The notes under the pieces: generated by a model
What the model was told of the DNA's origin: nothing
Databases searched by the model: none
What the model saw: the letters and a program-made list of their open reading frames with translations, nothing else
Part shown: piece by piece, positions 1-8,771 of the stretch
Layout of the letters: each line of letters opens with the position of its first letter
Numbering within the stretch: the first letter of the stretch is position 1
Made by a program: the position numbers and the translations under genes
Origin: Streptomyces hyderabadensis
GTDB lineage: Bacteria; Actinomycetota; Actinomycetes; Streptomycetales; Streptomycetaceae
Direction: 5' to 3'
NCBI RefSeq assembly: GCF_020404845.1
Contig: NZ_JAIOJZ010000049.1
Location: forward strand, 1 to 59,050
DNA: 59,050 nt

Positions 1-2
1 CG

Positions 3-233
3 TATCCCGGGCCGGTGCCGGTCCCCCACCCGGCACCGGCCCCGCAGCCCGCGCCCGCCCCGGTGCCGGCGCCCGCCGCAGCCGCCGGGTATCCACCGCC
101 CGTCGGCCCCACCCCGCCCGGCGTCCCGGCCCGCGGCGGTCTCACCGCCGCCCAGGTCAGGGGCACCAACGGTCTGGAGTCGGTGCCGGCGACGGGCTGG
201 CCGCACACGGCCGGGATGGGCCAGGCGGGCTGA
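3..233 (+). CDS. C-terminal part of an unknown Pro/Ala-rich protein
   Basis: The reading frame is already open at the first bases and ends at a TGA at 231-233, so only the last 76 or so codons are present. The visible part is a Pro/Ala/Val repeat stretch (PAPAPQPAPAPVPAP) followed by about 30 ordinary residues ending in GMGQAG. Such tails are typical of linkers or C-termini of actinobacterial proteins and do not identify a family. It converges with the transglycosylase gene, whose stop is 15 bases away, and there is no room for a terminator between them. The function is unknown, and the start lies outside the window. Confidence 0.5.
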   Translation, partial: YPGPVPVPHPAPAPQPAPAPVPAPAAAAGYPPPVGPTPPGVPARGGLTAAQVRGTNGLESVPATGWPHTAGMGQAG

Positions 234-248
234 TCCCGCCGGGCGTCC

Positions 249-1532
249 CTATCCGGCCGAGGCGGCCGGGGAGGCCGGAGTGTCCGACGGCGTCGGGCAG
301 GGGGAGCCCGTCGGGGCGTCCGTGGGATCGGGCGAGGCGGACGGGGAGGACCCCGAGTCCGTGGAGCAGTCGTCCGTCGGGGTCGGCGAAGGGCTCGGGT
401 CGGTCGGGTCCGGCGAGGGGTCCGGGGTCTCGGTGGGCGGCTCGGACGTGCCCGGGTCCGTCGGGAGCGCCGTCGGGGAGGACGGGTCCGGGGACGTGGA
501 CGGCACGGGGCGGGACGGGGACGGCCCGGGACTGTCCGGTGTGGTGCCCGGGTCGGGACCGATGTCGATGCCGTCGTCCCCGCCGCCACCACCGCCCTTC
601 CCGCCCCCGGGCCCGCCGCCGCTGCCGCCGCTCTCGCCGTCGACGGGCTCGGTCGCCGGGGTGTCGCCGCCCGCGCCGGGGCTCTTCGGGACGACGCCCT
701 CGCCGTCGGGGACGGTGTGGACTCCCCGGCGGTAGAACTCCAGCCAGTGCCTGACCAGTCCGAGGTAGGTGCGGGAGTTGTTGTAGCTGAGGATCGCCCG
801 GTCCAGGTCCGCCGCCCGGGCCAGGTCCCGGTCCCCGGCGCACAGGTAGTGCCCGGCCGCCAGTGCGGCGTCGAAGATGTTGTTGGGGTCGGCACGGCCG
901 TCCCCGTTGCCGTCCGCGCCCCAGCGGGCCCAGGTGGACGGCAGGAACTGCATCGGGCCCACCGCCCGGTCGTAGACCGTGTCGCCGTCGTGGACGCCGC
1001 CGTCGGTGTCCCGGATCAGGGCGAAGCCGCGGCCGTTGAGGGGCGGTCCGGTGATGCGGCCGAGGGTCGTGCCGTTCCGGTCGACGGCGCCGCCGCGTGC
1101 CTGGCCGGACTCGACCTTGCCGATCGCCGCGAGCAGTTCCCAGGGCAGCCGGCAGCCCGGGTCCGTCCTGCCGACGGCGGTCTCGGCGGCGCGGTAGGCG
1201 CGCAGCACGGTGGCCGGGATGCCCGACTGGGCGCGGATCTGCGGCTCGAGTGCGCCGGTGGCCGCCGATCCGCCGTCCCGGGTCGTCAGGGGCGGGATCT
1301 CGGTGTGGTACGAGCCGTCGCCGGGCGGGGCGAGTTCGGCGAAGGGGCCGCCCGTCGTGGGCGCGTTCAGGTCGTCGGCCGCCGTTCCGGCGTGGGTGTC
1401 CTCGGGATCGCCGGTGAGGCCGGGGGCCTGGGACGCGGTGAGGGCCGCCATGGCCGCCACCGCGAGGGCGGTCGTGCGCAGTCCCTTGCGGGCCCGCCCG
1501 CGGTACAGGCGTCGGGCACGGCGTACGGGCAT
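249..1532 (-). CDS. Secreted lytic transglycosylase (SLT/MltB type)
   Basis: A 427-aa protein predicted to cut the glycan strands of peptidoglycan outside the membrane. The Arg-rich N-terminus and hydrophobic stretch (about residues 18-35) look like a signal peptide or anchor. The transglycosylase core runs from about 100 to 250: LLAAIGKVESG carries the likely catalytic Glu near residue 141, then DRAVGPMQFLPSTWARWG, and YNNSRTYLGLVRHWLEFYRRG. The last 170 residues are Pro/Ser/Thr/Asp-rich, a likely wall-spanning linker. ATG at 1532 is preferred over GTG at 1541 because AGGAG sits 8 bases upstream of the ATG but overlaps the GTG. It is the last gene of the leftward mce operon, 84 bases after the Mce-associated genes, suggesting wall remodelling tied to the transporter. 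Confidence 0.82.
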   Translation of the reverse strand: MPVRRARRLYRGRARKGLRTTALAVAAMAALTASQAPGLTGDPEDTHAGTAADDLNAPTTGGPFAELAPPGDGSYHTEIPPLTTRDGGSAATGALEPQIRAQSGIPATVLRAYRAAETAVGRTDPGCRLPWELLAAIGKVESGQARGGAVDRNGTTLGRITGPPLNGRGFALIRDTDGGVHDGDTVYDRAVGPMQFLPSTWARWGADGNGDGRADPNNIFDAALAAGHYLCAGDRDLARAADLDRAILSYNNSRTYLGLVRHWLEFYRRGVHTVPDGEGVVPKSPGAGGDTPATEPVDGESGGSGGGPGGGKGGGGGGDDGIDIGPDPGTTPDSPGPSPSRPVPSTSPDPSSPTALPTDPGTSEPPTETPDPSPDPTDPSPSPTPTDDCSTDSGSSPSASPDPTDAPTGSPCPTPSDTPASPAASAG

Positions 1533-1616
1533 GGTCGTCACTCCTGTCGGATCCGTCGGAGGTGCGGGCGCAGGGCGGGCAGGGGGTTCGGTCGGGCGTG
1601 CCGTCGGGCGTGCGGC

Positions 1617-2381
1617 TCAGCGGCCGAAGGTGTCGAGGGCGGAGATCAGCCAGCGTCCGTCGCGGTGCACGACGTCGACGGCGAGCATGGCCGCCGCGTA
1701 CACGCCGTCGTCCTGGGCGGCGTCCTCGCCGGCCGTGCCCTTCTTGCCGCTGGTGGCGACGCTGCTCTGGTCGGCGTAGACGAGGACCCGCGCCCGGTCG
1801 CCGTCGATCCGTTCGACCGCGCTCTCGGTGACGGTCGTGGTGATCACGGCCTTCTGCACGTCGGCCCGGTCCCGGACGTCGGCGAGCAGTTCCCGGTGCT
1901 GGTCGACGGCCTTGCCGGTCAGGAGGTCCTTCGCCGCCTTGTCGAGGGCACCGGGGTCGGTGTGGTCGTAGGAGAAGAGGCGGTCGACGGCCTTGGTCAC
2001 CTGCCCTTTGATCTCGCTGGTGCGGGCGAGGTCGGTCAGCGCGGTGTTGCTCCGCGCGGGCTCGGACCTCAGCCCGTCGGCCTTCGCGTGCGCCCAGCCC
2101 GCGAAACCGCCGAGCAGCACGGTGAGCGCGCAGAGCAGGACGAGGACCGGCGGACGGCGGCGCGGCCGACGCCCGGCGGCCTTCGGGGCCTCGGACGCGG
2201 GCGAGTCGCCGGTGGCGGCCGGAGCGGGCTCCAGGACGGCGGTGGCGCCGCGCCTGCCGGTTGGGACCGGCGTGCGCTCGGCGCGCTCCGTGCCTTCCGG
2301 GCGTCCCGCGGGGGCGGCGGGCCGGGTCTCGCGGGCCTGGCGGCGCCGCTGGCGGTTGATGTGGTGACGGGTCGTCGACAT
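1617..2381 (-). CDS. Mce-associated membrane protein, long type (copy 2)
   Basis: A 254-aa protein with a long basic, Pro/Ala-rich cytoplasmic N-terminus (about 1-80), one membrane helix (PPVLVLLCALTVLLGGFAGW, about 80-99) and an extracytoplasmic alpha/beta domain resembling the Mce-associated (NTF2-like) fold. Such proteins stabilise Mce complexes in mycobacteria; the role here is inferred. It matches the long-type protein at 3005-3712: both have Arg/Ala-rich NxALTD, a [IL]FSY segment, and a DGDRAR[LV]LV[FY].DQ[TS]S strand. ATG at 2381 has GAGGAGG about 11 bases upstream. It is the fourth Mce-associated gene of the operon. Confidence 0.7.
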   Translation of the reverse strand: MSTTRHHINRQRRRQARETRPAAPAGRPEGTERAERTPVPTGRRGATAVLEPAPAATGDSPASEAPKAAGRRPRRRPPVLVLLCALTVLLGGFAGWAHAKADGLRSEPARSNTALTDLARTSEIKGQVTKAVDRLFSYDHTDPGALDKAAKDLLTGKAVDQHRELLADVRDRADVQKAVITTTVTESAVERIDGDRARVLVYADQSSVATSGKKGTAGEDAAQDDGVYAAAMLAVDVVHRDGRWLISALDTFGR

Positions 2382-2429
2382 GGTGCGGTGTCCTCCTCGC
2401 TGCGGCCGGCTTCGCGGTACGGAACCGGG

Positions 2430-2978
2430 TCAGCCGGTCGATGTGCCGCCGACGGGTGCCTGTCCCAGGGCGCTCAGCTTCCACCGGCCGTCGGTCCGGG
2501 TGAGTTCGCCGAGCATGCGGCTGTCCTTGTCGCTCTTCGCGCCGTCGGCCGCCTGGACGGTGACGCGCAGGGCGACCAGCACCCGGGCGCGTCCGGCGCG
2601 GTCGTCGAGTTCGGTGACGGCGCCGGACAGCACCCGGGCGGTGCTCACCGTCTTCGCCTCCTTCACCTGTGCGGCGAACTCGTCGCGACCGGAGGCCAGT
2701 TGCTCGTGCAGTTCGCCGGTGGTCGACGACTCCCACAGGTCCAGGCCGCGCTTCAGCTCGCGGTGGTCGAGCGTGTTCAGGTTCTGCACGGCCTGTTCAC
2801 CGGCGGAGAGTGCCGCGTCCCGCTGGACGGCGTACGCGGCCTGCTCGTCGTGGGCCGCGCGGTACCAGTCCTGACCGGCCCAGGCGGCGAAGCCGCCCGC
2901 GACGAGGGTGAGGGCGAGGGCCAGGGCCGGCAGCGGCCGGGAGCCGCCGAGGCGCAGGAGGCGGGCCGCGCGTGTCAT
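2430..2978 (-). CDS. Mce-associated membrane protein, short type (copy 2)
   Basis: A 182-aa protein with a short cytoplasmic tail, one N-terminal membrane helix (LPALALALTLVAGGFAAWAG) and an extracytoplasmic domain. It parallels the short-type protein at 3712-4221: both carry a [YG]..QRDAAL..G...[VI]..L.TLD segment, a [SG]TG.L[RH]E[EQ]L helix and a C-terminal GEWK/GRWK-[VL]-x-AL strand. ATG at 2978 is chosen because GGAG lies 6 bases upstream. An in-frame ATG at 3002, nearly touching the preceding stop at 3005, would add 8 residues. It probably helps assemble or stabilise the Mce transporter. Confidence 0.7.
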   Translation of the reverse strand: MTRAARLLRLGGSRPLPALALALTLVAGGFAAWAGQDWYRAAHDEQAAYAVQRDAALSAGEQAVQNLNTLDHRELKRGLDLWESSTTGELHEQLASGRDEFAAQVKEAKTVSTARVLSGAVTELDDRAGRARVLVALRVTVQAADGAKSDKDSRMLGELTRTDGRWKLSALGQAPVGGTSTG

Positions 2979-3004
2979 GGGGTGCTCCAGTCTCCCGCGC
3001 ATGG

Positions 3005-3712
3005 TCAGCGGGCCTTGATGTCGACGATCCGCCACCGGTCGTCGTCGAGTCGTGCCGTGACGGTGAGTTGGGCCGCGGCGGTGGTGGCCTTGCCCTTGTC
3101 CCGGTGGGAGGTCTGGTCGAGGAAGACCAGCAGGCGGGCCCGGTCGCCGTCGAGTTCGACCACTCCGGTGCGGACGGCCCGGGTGCTCAGGGTGACGCGC
3201 TGCTCGGTGAGGTCGTCGCGGACCCGGGCGAAGAGGGTCTCGTACTGGCGGGCCGCGCGGCCGTCGAGGACGGTGCTCGCGGAGCGCTCGGCGGCGGCGG
3301 TGCCGTCCGGTGTGTAGGAGAAGATCCGGGCGAGGGCGTCGCCGACGTCGCCCGCGACGCGTGCGGTCGCCTCGGCGTCGGTGAGCGCGTGGTTCCGGGC
3401 GGGTGCGGCCGACCGCAACTGGTGGGCCGCGTAGAAGAATGCGCAGCCGCCCAGGACGAGGGCCGCGGCGGTCCCGGCCAGGGCCGCCCTCCGCAGGCGC
3501 CCGTGCGCCACGGCCTTGTCGACGGGCGCGTCCCCGTCGGGCGCGTCGGGTGCGTCCCCGGTGTCCCCGTCGGGCGCGTCCCGATCGCCCGCGTCCTGCT
3601 CGGGCGTGTCCTGCTCGGGCGTGTCCTGCTCGGACGGGTCCGCGGGGTCCTGGGCCGGGTCCGTGCCGGGCTCCGGCGGGGCGGGCCTGCGCAGCAGCCA
3701 AGTCGGTGTCAT
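3005..3712 (-). CDS. Mce-associated membrane protein, long type (copy 1)
   Basis: A 235-aa protein: an acidic cytoplasmic N-terminus with near-perfect repeats (EQDTPEQDTPEQDAGDRDAP), one membrane helix near residues 90-110 (AALAGTAAALVLGGCAFFYA), and an extracytoplasmic domain of the Mce-associated type ending in DDRWRIVDIKAR. The start is ATG at 3712, overlapping the previous stop as TGATG; an upstream in-frame start at 3769 would run deep into the previous gene. The LGGC looks like a lipobox, but it sits behind a 90-residue cytoplasmic segment, so lipidation is unlikely. It is paralogous to the protein at 1617-2381. Confidence 0.7.
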   Translation of the reverse strand: MTPTWLLRRPAPPEPGTDPAQDPADPSEQDTPEQDTPEQDAGDRDAPDGDTGDAPDAPDGDAPVDKAVAHGRLRRAALAGTAAALVLGGCAFFYAAHQLRSAAPARNHALTDAEATARVAGDVGDALARIFSYTPDGTAAAERSASTVLDGRAARQYETLFARVRDDLTEQRVTLSTRAVRTGVVELDGDRARLLVFLDQTSHRDKGKATTAAAQLTVTARLDDDRWRIVDIKAR

Positions 3713-4221
3713 CACTCCTCGCCCTCTCCTTCCGCCACCGGTACGGCGCTCAGTGCCCGCACCTTCCACTCCCCCTCGCCGGTGCGGGCCAGGACCGCCT
3801 CCAGGCGTTTGCGGTCGGTGGACGCCTTCTTCGTCCCGGCGGGGGTGACCTCGACGCGTACGGTGGCGATGAGCTTGGCCGTGCCGGACCGCGGGTCGAG
3901 CGCGGTGACGGCGGCGTCGGTGACCGTGCCGCGCGCCGAGGTCCCGGCCGCCGCCTCGGTGTCGCCGAGTTCCTCGCGCAGCGGCCCGGTGGAGACGGCA
4001 CGCCAGTCCCGGATGCTCCGCTCCGCACGCTGCCGGGTGGACGCGTCGAGGGTGGTGAGTACGGCGATGCCCTCCCGCCCGTCGGCGAGCGCCGCGTCGC
4101 GCTGCCGGCCGTAGGCGAGCGCGTCGTCGGTGCGGGCCTGCGCGTAGGACCAGGCGCCGGTGCCGCAGACGCCGAGGGCGAGCACGAGTCCCGCCGAGGT
4201 GAGGATCCCGGCCCGCCTCAT
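3712..4221 (-). CDS. Mce-associated membrane protein, short type (copy 1)
   Basis: A 169-aa protein with an N-terminal membrane helix (GILTSAGLVLALGVCGTGAW) and a short extracytoplasmic alpha/beta domain. It starts at an ATGA overlap with the end of the last Mce gene and ends in a TGATG overlap with the next gene, so translation is tightly coupled. Its sequence resembles the protein at 2430-2978. By analogy with mycobacterial Mce-associated proteins it likely supports the Mce complex at the outer face of the membrane. The Cys in LGVCG is preceded by Val, so it is not a proper lipobox. Confidence 0.7.
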   Translation of the reverse strand: MRRAGILTSAGLVLALGVCGTGAWSYAQARTDDALAYGRQRDAALADGREGIAVLTTLDASTRQRAERSIRDWRAVSTGPLREELGDTEAAAGTSARGTVTDAAVTALDPRSGTAKLIATVRVEVTPAGTKKASTDRKRLEAVLARTGEGEWKVRALSAVPVAEGEGEE

Positions 4222-5519
4222 CGTGTGCCCCCGGTGTCCGGGGCGAGGAGACCGGTCAGGCCGGCCGGTGCCTCGCCGCGCTGTCCGGGCAGCGCGAGCG
4301 CGCCGGGGAGGGCGACGGTGCCGTCCTCGGCCGGGGTGCCGTGCCCGGCCCGGGTGGTCCCGCTGCCGCCGGAGGGCAGGGAGCCGGGTCTGGCCGGGTC
4401 GGGCACCGCGCCGCCCTTCGGGGCGTTGGCCGAGCCGCGCACGTTCTTCCCGCTCGACGCCGGGGCCGTGCAAGCTGCGTCGGTGTTGAGGGCGGGGGCG
4501 GTGCCGAGGTCGAGGCCGTTGCGGTAGCGCGTTCCGCCGTAGCCGTCGGTGCAGGGCAGGGGGCTGAAGAAGGTGACGGCGAGACCGAGGTTCAGTTTGC
4601 CCCCGTCGACGGCACTGGCGCCCGCGGAGACGGCGGCCGGGTACTTCACCAGCAGTTCCTCGATGCCGCGCTGCCGGGTGACGGCGACCTCGGAGGTGGT
4701 GAGGAGGTTGGCCAGAACGACGCCGAGGCTGGGGTCGAGGTCCCGCAGCAGGCCGCTGACCTGGGTGGCGGCCTCCGGGGTGACCGCGAGCAGGCGGCGC
4801 AGGTCGGCGTCGGAGCCCTTGAGCGCGGCGGCCAGGTCCTTCGCGCCGACGGCGAAGTCCCGGATGGCCTGGGCCTCCTCGGCCTGGGTGCGCAGGACGG
4901 TCTCGCCGTCGTGGATGAGCAGGGTGGTGGACGGCAGGGCGCGGTCGGCGGCCTCGACGAAGTCGCTGCCGCTGTCGACCAGCACCTGGAGGTCGTCGCC
5001 GTGTCCTTCGAAGGCCTTGCCGAACTCGTCGACGACCGTACGCAGATCGTCCAGCGGGACGGAGCTGACGAGGTCGTCCACGCTGGCGAGGACGTCGGTG
5101 ACCGGCGCGGGCACCTCGGTGTCGGCCTGTTCGATGCGGGTGCCGTCGGCGAGGTAGGGGGAGCCGTCGCTCTCGGGCCGCAGGTCGATGTACTGCTCGC
5201 CGACGGCGGAGAGCCCGGCGACCACCGCCTTGGTGTCGGCGGGGATCCGGGGCGCGGACTTCTTGATGCGCAGTTCGGCGACGACGCCCTCGGCGGTGAG
5301 GTCGATCGGCCCGACCCGGCCCACCGAGACGCCCCGGTAGGTGACGTCGGAGTGGGTGAACAGGCCACCGGTTCGGGGTAGTTGCACGTCCACCGTGTAG
5401 TAGTCGGCGACCCCCACGTAGCGGCCGAGGTCGGCGTAGCGGATGCCGGGGAAGGCGAGGGCGAGGACGGCGATGACGAGGAAGGCCAGGTTCTTCAGCC
5501 GTACGGCCAGGGTGATCAC
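4218..5519 (-). CDS. Mce family protein (sixth of six, MceF-like position)
   Basis: A 433-aa exported MCE/MlaD protein. An N-terminal helix (LAFLVIAVLALAFPGIRY) precedes the MCE domain (about residues 40-120: FTHSDVTYRGVSVGRVG, AVVAGLSAVGEQYIDLRP), then a long helical region and a Gly/Pro-rich tail. In Mce systems six such subunits form a lipid-conducting tube between the permease and the envelope. The start is GTG at 5519, overlapping the previous stop as GTGA. Two Cys late in the protein (PCTDGYGG, DAACTAP) may form a disulfide. Assignment to the F position rests on gene order. Confidence 0.85.
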   Translation of the reverse strand: MITLAVRLKNLAFLVIAVLALAFPGIRYADLGRYVGVADYYTVDVQLPRTGGLFTHSDVTYRGVSVGRVGPIDLTAEGVVAELRIKKSAPRIPADTKAVVAGLSAVGEQYIDLRPESDGSPYLADGTRIEQADTEVPAPVTDVLASVDDLVSSVPLDDLRTVVDEFGKAFEGHGDDLQVLVDSGSDFVEAADRALPSTTLLIHDGETVLRTQAEEAQAIRDFAVGAKDLAAALKGSDADLRRLLAVTPEAATQVSGLLRDLDPSLGVVLANLLTTSEVAVTRQRGIEELLVKYPAAVSAGASAVDGGKLNLGLAVTFFSPLPCTDGYGGTRYRNGLDLGTAPALNTDAACTAPASSGKNVRGSANAPKGGAVPDPARPGSLPSGGSGTTRAGHGTPAEDGTVALPGALALPGQRGEAPAGLTGLLAPDTGGTR

Positions 5520-6652
5520 CCGCGGTCACCTCCGGACGCGGACACGGAGGGCAGCGGCAGCGGCGAGGAGGACCGCTTCTTCGCGGGTGTGCCCTCGGGC
5601 ACCAGCGGCGGGATCACCTGGGTGCCGGGCTGGGCGACGATGCCGAGGTAGGCGTTGAGGTAGTCGCCCTTCACCCCGCGCAGCACCTCGTCGGTGAACG
5701 GGTAGGTCAGCAGCACCTGGAGCGAGTCGGGCAGGTCGGTGCCCGCGTCGGCCAGCGCCTTCAGCGTCGGCGCCAGGGCCTTGAGGTCGGCGATCATGTC
5801 GTCCTTGCTCGCGTCGATGGTGGAGACGGCGACGCCGGAGAGGGTGTCCAGGGAGCGCAGCATGGTCAGCAGGGAGCCGCGCTGCTGCTCCAGCGTCTTC
5901 AGTCCGGGCGAGAGGTCGGTGAGGACGGTGTCGACGTCGTCCTTGCGGGTGGCGAGGGTCGAGGAGAGCCGGTTGACGGCGTCGAGGGCGTCGGTGATGT
6001 CCTCGCGGTGGTCGTCGAGGTCGCCCACCAGGGTGTTGACGCGTTTCAGCATGGAGCGCACCTCGGGTTCGCGGCCGCCGAGGGCGGCGTTGAGTTCCCG
6101 GGTGATGGTCTTGAGCTGGTTGACGCCGCCGCCGTTGAGGAGCAGGGACAGCGCGCCGAACACCTCCTCGACCTCGGTGTTGCGGCTGGTGCGGGCCAGC
6201 GGGATGACGCTGCCGTCGGTCAGCCGGCCGGTGCCGGTCTCCTTGGCGGGCGCGACCAGCTGGACGTACTTCTCGCCGAGCAGGCTGGACTGTTCGAGCC
6301 GGGCGGTGGCGTCGGCGGGCAGCCGTACGTCGCCGTTGATCTCCATGGTGACGCGGGCCGACCAGTCGTCCTCGCCGAGTTCGATGCCGGTGATCCGGCC
6401 GACGGCGACGTCGTTGACCCGGACCGCGGCGTGCGGGACGAGGCTGAGCACGTCCTGGAGTTCGGCGGTGACGGTGTAGGGGTGGTCGCCGAGGTCGGCG
6501 CCGCCGGGCAGCGGCAGGTCCTCGATGCCGTCGAAGCCGCTCGGCACCACGGTGAGTCCGCCGAGGGTCAGGGCGAGGGCGAGACCGACGGCGACCAGTC
6601 CGCCGGCGGTGAGGCCCGCGGCCCGGCCCGCGCCGATCCTGCCGCGCCTCAT
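5516..6652 (-). CDS. Mce family protein (fifth, MceE-like position)
   Basis: A 378-aa MCE protein: membrane helix (AAGLTAGGLVAVGLALALTL), MCE domain (AAVRVNDVAVGRITGIELG and ARLEQSSLLGEKYVQLVAP), then a predicted coiled helical region (about 160-310) and the Cys-poor C-terminus of the family. In mycobacteria the fifth Mce protein is often a lipoprotein, but no lipobox is present here, so it is probably anchored by its helix. ATG at 6652 overlaps the previous stop as ATGA. It acts with the five other Mce subunits in lipid import. Confidence 0.85.
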   Translation of the reverse strand: MRRGRIGAGRAAGLTAGGLVAVGLALALTLGGLTVVPSGFDGIEDLPLPGGADLGDHPYTVTAELQDVLSLVPHAAVRVNDVAVGRITGIELGEDDWSARVTMEINGDVRLPADATARLEQSSLLGEKYVQLVAPAKETGTGRLTDGSVIPLARTSRNTEVEEVFGALSLLLNGGGVNQLKTITRELNAALGGREPEVRSMLKRVNTLVGDLDDHREDITDALDAVNRLSSTLATRKDDVDTVLTDLSPGLKTLEQQRGSLLTMLRSLDTLSGVAVSTIDASKDDMIADLKALAPTLKALADAGTDLPDSLQVLLTYPFTDEVLRGVKGDYLNAYLGIVAQPGTQVIPPLVPEGTPAKKRSSSPLPLPSVSASGGDRG

Positions 6653-7722
6653 CGCCCGTCGCCCTTCTCCTGGTCGGACACTCCGTCGGACGCACCGCCG
6701 GACGCGCCGTCGGACGCCGGGTCGGTCGCACCGGCCACGGGCAGCGGCAGCAGGGGGCCGCCCATGCTGATCTCGTTGAGGTTGCCGCGGCCGTCGAGGG
6801 TGCGGGTGTCGGGGTTGTAGGCGTTCACGACGTTGCCCGCGGCCAGCGGTGCCACGTCCAGCGCCTCGGCCAGCGAGGCGCGTTGCTCGACCAGGGTGCG
6901 GGTGATGGGGACGAGCCGGTCGACGTTCTTCTTCAGCTCGCCCCGGTTGTCCTCGATGAAGGTCTTGACCTGGCCGAGGGCCTTGCCGAGTTCCTCCAGC
7001 GCGCCGGTGAGGTCGTCCTTGTTGTCGGCGAAGAAGCTGACGACGTCGTCGAGGCGTTCCTGCGCGGTGCGCACGTCGGTGTCCTTGTTCTTCAGCATGG
7101 TGGTGAAGGTCTGCAGGCTGGAGAGCGTCTTGAACAGGTCGCCGCTGCTGCCGTCGAGGGTCTTGGCCGCCTTGCCGAACTCCTCGACGCTGTCGCCGAT
7201 CGCCTCGCCGTTGCCGTCGAGGTTGTCGGCGCCGGTCCTGAGCAGGTCGGACAGGGCACCGTCGGCGTTGGCGCCGTCCGGGCCGAGGGCGTCGCCGAGT
7301 TCGGTGATCGAGTCGTAGATCTGGTCGATCTCGACGGGAACGCGGTTGCGGGAGGCGGGCAGGACGGCGCCGTCGGCGAGGGCGGGCCCCTCGCGGTAGG
7401 CGGGGGTGAGCTGCACATAGCGGTCGGCGACGACGCTGGGTGCGACGACGACGGCCCTCGCGTCCTTGGGGACCTTGATCCCCTCGTCCAGCCGGAGGCC
7501 GACGCGGACCCGGGTTCCCTCGGGGTCCACCGACTCCACCTCGCCGACCCGTACGCCGAGGATGCGCAGGTCGGACCCGGCGTAGACGCCGATGGTGCGG
7601 TCGAAGTAGGCGGTGAGGCGGGTGCCTTCGGCGTCGAGGACCCGGGCGGCGACCAGGCCGCCCGCGGCGAGCACCACGAGGGCGAGCACTCCGGTGAGGA
7701 TCTTTCGGCGTCGGGTCATCAC
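6649..7722 (-). CDS. Mce family protein (fourth, MceD-like position)
   Basis: A 357-aa MCE protein with an N-terminal helix (ILTGVLALVVLAAGGLVAAR), MCE domain (VYAGSDLRILGVRVGEVESV, VVVAPSVVADRYVQLTP) and a long helical rod (about 150-290) with many charged heptad-like repeats. The tail is Ser/Asp/Gly-rich. The start may be GTG at 7722 or ATG at 7719; both sit on the stop of the previous gene. It is part of the six-subunit Mce set for lipid or sterol uptake; the cargo cannot be read from the sequence. Confidence 0.85.
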   Translation of the reverse strand: MMTRRRKILTGVLALVVLAAGGLVAARVLDAEGTRLTAYFDRTIGVYAGSDLRILGVRVGEVESVDPEGTRVRVGLRLDEGIKVPKDARAVVVAPSVVADRYVQLTPAYREGPALADGAVLPASRNRVPVEIDQIYDSITELGDALGPDGANADGALSDLLRTGADNLDGNGEAIGDSVEEFGKAAKTLDGSSGDLFKTLSSLQTFTTMLKNKDTDVRTAQERLDDVVSFFADNKDDLTGALEELGKALGQVKTFIEDNRGELKKNVDRLVPITRTLVEQRASLAEALDVAPLAAGNVVNAYNPDTRTLDGRGNLNEISMGGPLLPLPVAGATDPASDGASGGASDGVSDQEKGDGR

Positions 7723-8771
7723 TCACCGCTCCCCTGGGCCGCCGCCGGCTGTTGCGGCGGCCGGCATCCGGTCTCGGGCTGGGAGGTCGCGGGCAGGTAG
7801 TCGCGGGGCACGACCCCGCACAGGTAGCTGTCGAACCAGCGGCCGTTGCCCAGGGTGTTGCCGACCAGGCGGTAGTAGGGGCCGACCAGGGCGAGGGTCT
7901 CGCCGAGCTGGGTGTTGTTCTTCTCCAGGACGCTGGTGACGCGGCCGAGTGCCTTGAGGGTGGGGCCGAGCTGCTTCTCGTTGTCCTTGACCAGGCCGCC
8001 GAGTTCGGTGCCGAGGTCCTGACTGCCCTTGAGCAGGGCGCTGATGGCGGTGCGGCGGTCGCGGAGTTCGCCGAGCAGCGGGCCGCCGTCCTCGATGAGG
8101 GTCTCGAAACTGGACTTGTTGTTCTCCAGCGTCTTGGTGAACTCGGAGCTGCCCTTGAGGAGTTCGGCGAGTTTCGCGTCCCGCTTCGAGATCGACTTGG
8201 ACAGGTCGGACAGTCCGGTGGCCGCCTTGCGCACGTGCGGCGGGGAGTCCTTGAAGGTGTCGGAGATGGTCTCGAAGCTCTCGGCGAGCTTCCCGGTGTC
8301 GATGTCGTCGACGGTGCCGCTGAGGTCCTGGAAGGCCTGGGTCACGTCGTAGGGGGAGGTGGTGCGGGCGAGCGGGATGCGGGAGCCGGGGTCCTGGCGG
8401 GAGGAGCCGAGCGGGTCGAGCGCCAGGTACTTGTCGCCCAGGACGGTCTTGATGGCGATGGCGGCGGTGGTCCGGTCGCCGAGCCAGGCGTCCTCGACCT
8501 CGAAGGTGACCTTGACCTTGGCGCCGTCGAGCGCGACTGCGGTGACCCGGCCGACCTTGACGCCGGCGATGCGCACCTCGTCGCCCTCGTCCAGGCCGGC
8601 GGCCTCGGAGAAGTCGGCGCTGTAGGTGGTGCCGCCGCCGAACGGCAGCCGGTCGACGTGGTAGGCGAGGAGGGCGAGGAGAGTGAGGACCAGCAGCCCG
8701 GCGACGCCGACGGCGACGGGGTTGCGTTCCTTGACCGGCTTGATGCGCGGCTTCCTGCGCGGGCCCGTCAT
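7719..8771 (-). CDS. Mce family protein (third, MceC-like position)
   Basis: A 350-aa MCE protein. A basic cytoplasmic tip (TGPRRKPRIKPVKERN) and membrane helix (AVGVAGLLVLTLLALLAY) precede the MCE domain (EGDEVRIAGVKVGRVTAV, AAIAIKTVLGDKYLALDP) and a long helical domain. It ends in a Cys-containing SYLCGVVP segment also seen in the neighbouring Mce proteins. ATG at 8771 overlaps the previous stop (ATGA); the open frame continues to 8876, but that would overlap the preceding gene by over 100 bases. It works as one ring of the Mce tube. Confidence 0.86.
   Translation of the reverse strand: MTGPRRKPRIKPVKERNPVAVGVAGLLVLTLLALLAYHVDRLPFGGGTTYSADFSEAAGLDEGDEVRIAGVKVGRVTAVALDGAKVKVTFEVEDAWLGDRTTAAIAIKTVLGDKYLALDPLGSSRQDPGSRIPLARTTSPYDVTQAFQDLSGTVDDIDTGKLAESFETISDTFKDSPPHVRKAATGLSDLSKSISKRDAKLAELLKGSSEFTKTLENNKSSFETLIEDGGPLLGELRDRRTAISALLKGSQDLGTELGGLVKDNEKQLGPTLKALGRVTSVLEKNNTQLGETLALVGPYYRLVGNTLGNGRWFDSYLCGVVPRDYLPATSQPETGCRPPQQPAAAQGSGE

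Noticed and set aside
157..2736. 859-codon leftward open frame rich in Arg/Pro
   Set aside because: It overlaps the transglycosylase and Mce-associated genes in another frame and has the Arg/Pro/Gly-rich composition of GC-driven shadow frames, with no domain.
5516..6652. Lipoprotein assignment for the fifth Mce protein
   Set aside because: No Cys follows its N-terminal helix, unlike mycobacterial MceE lipoproteins.
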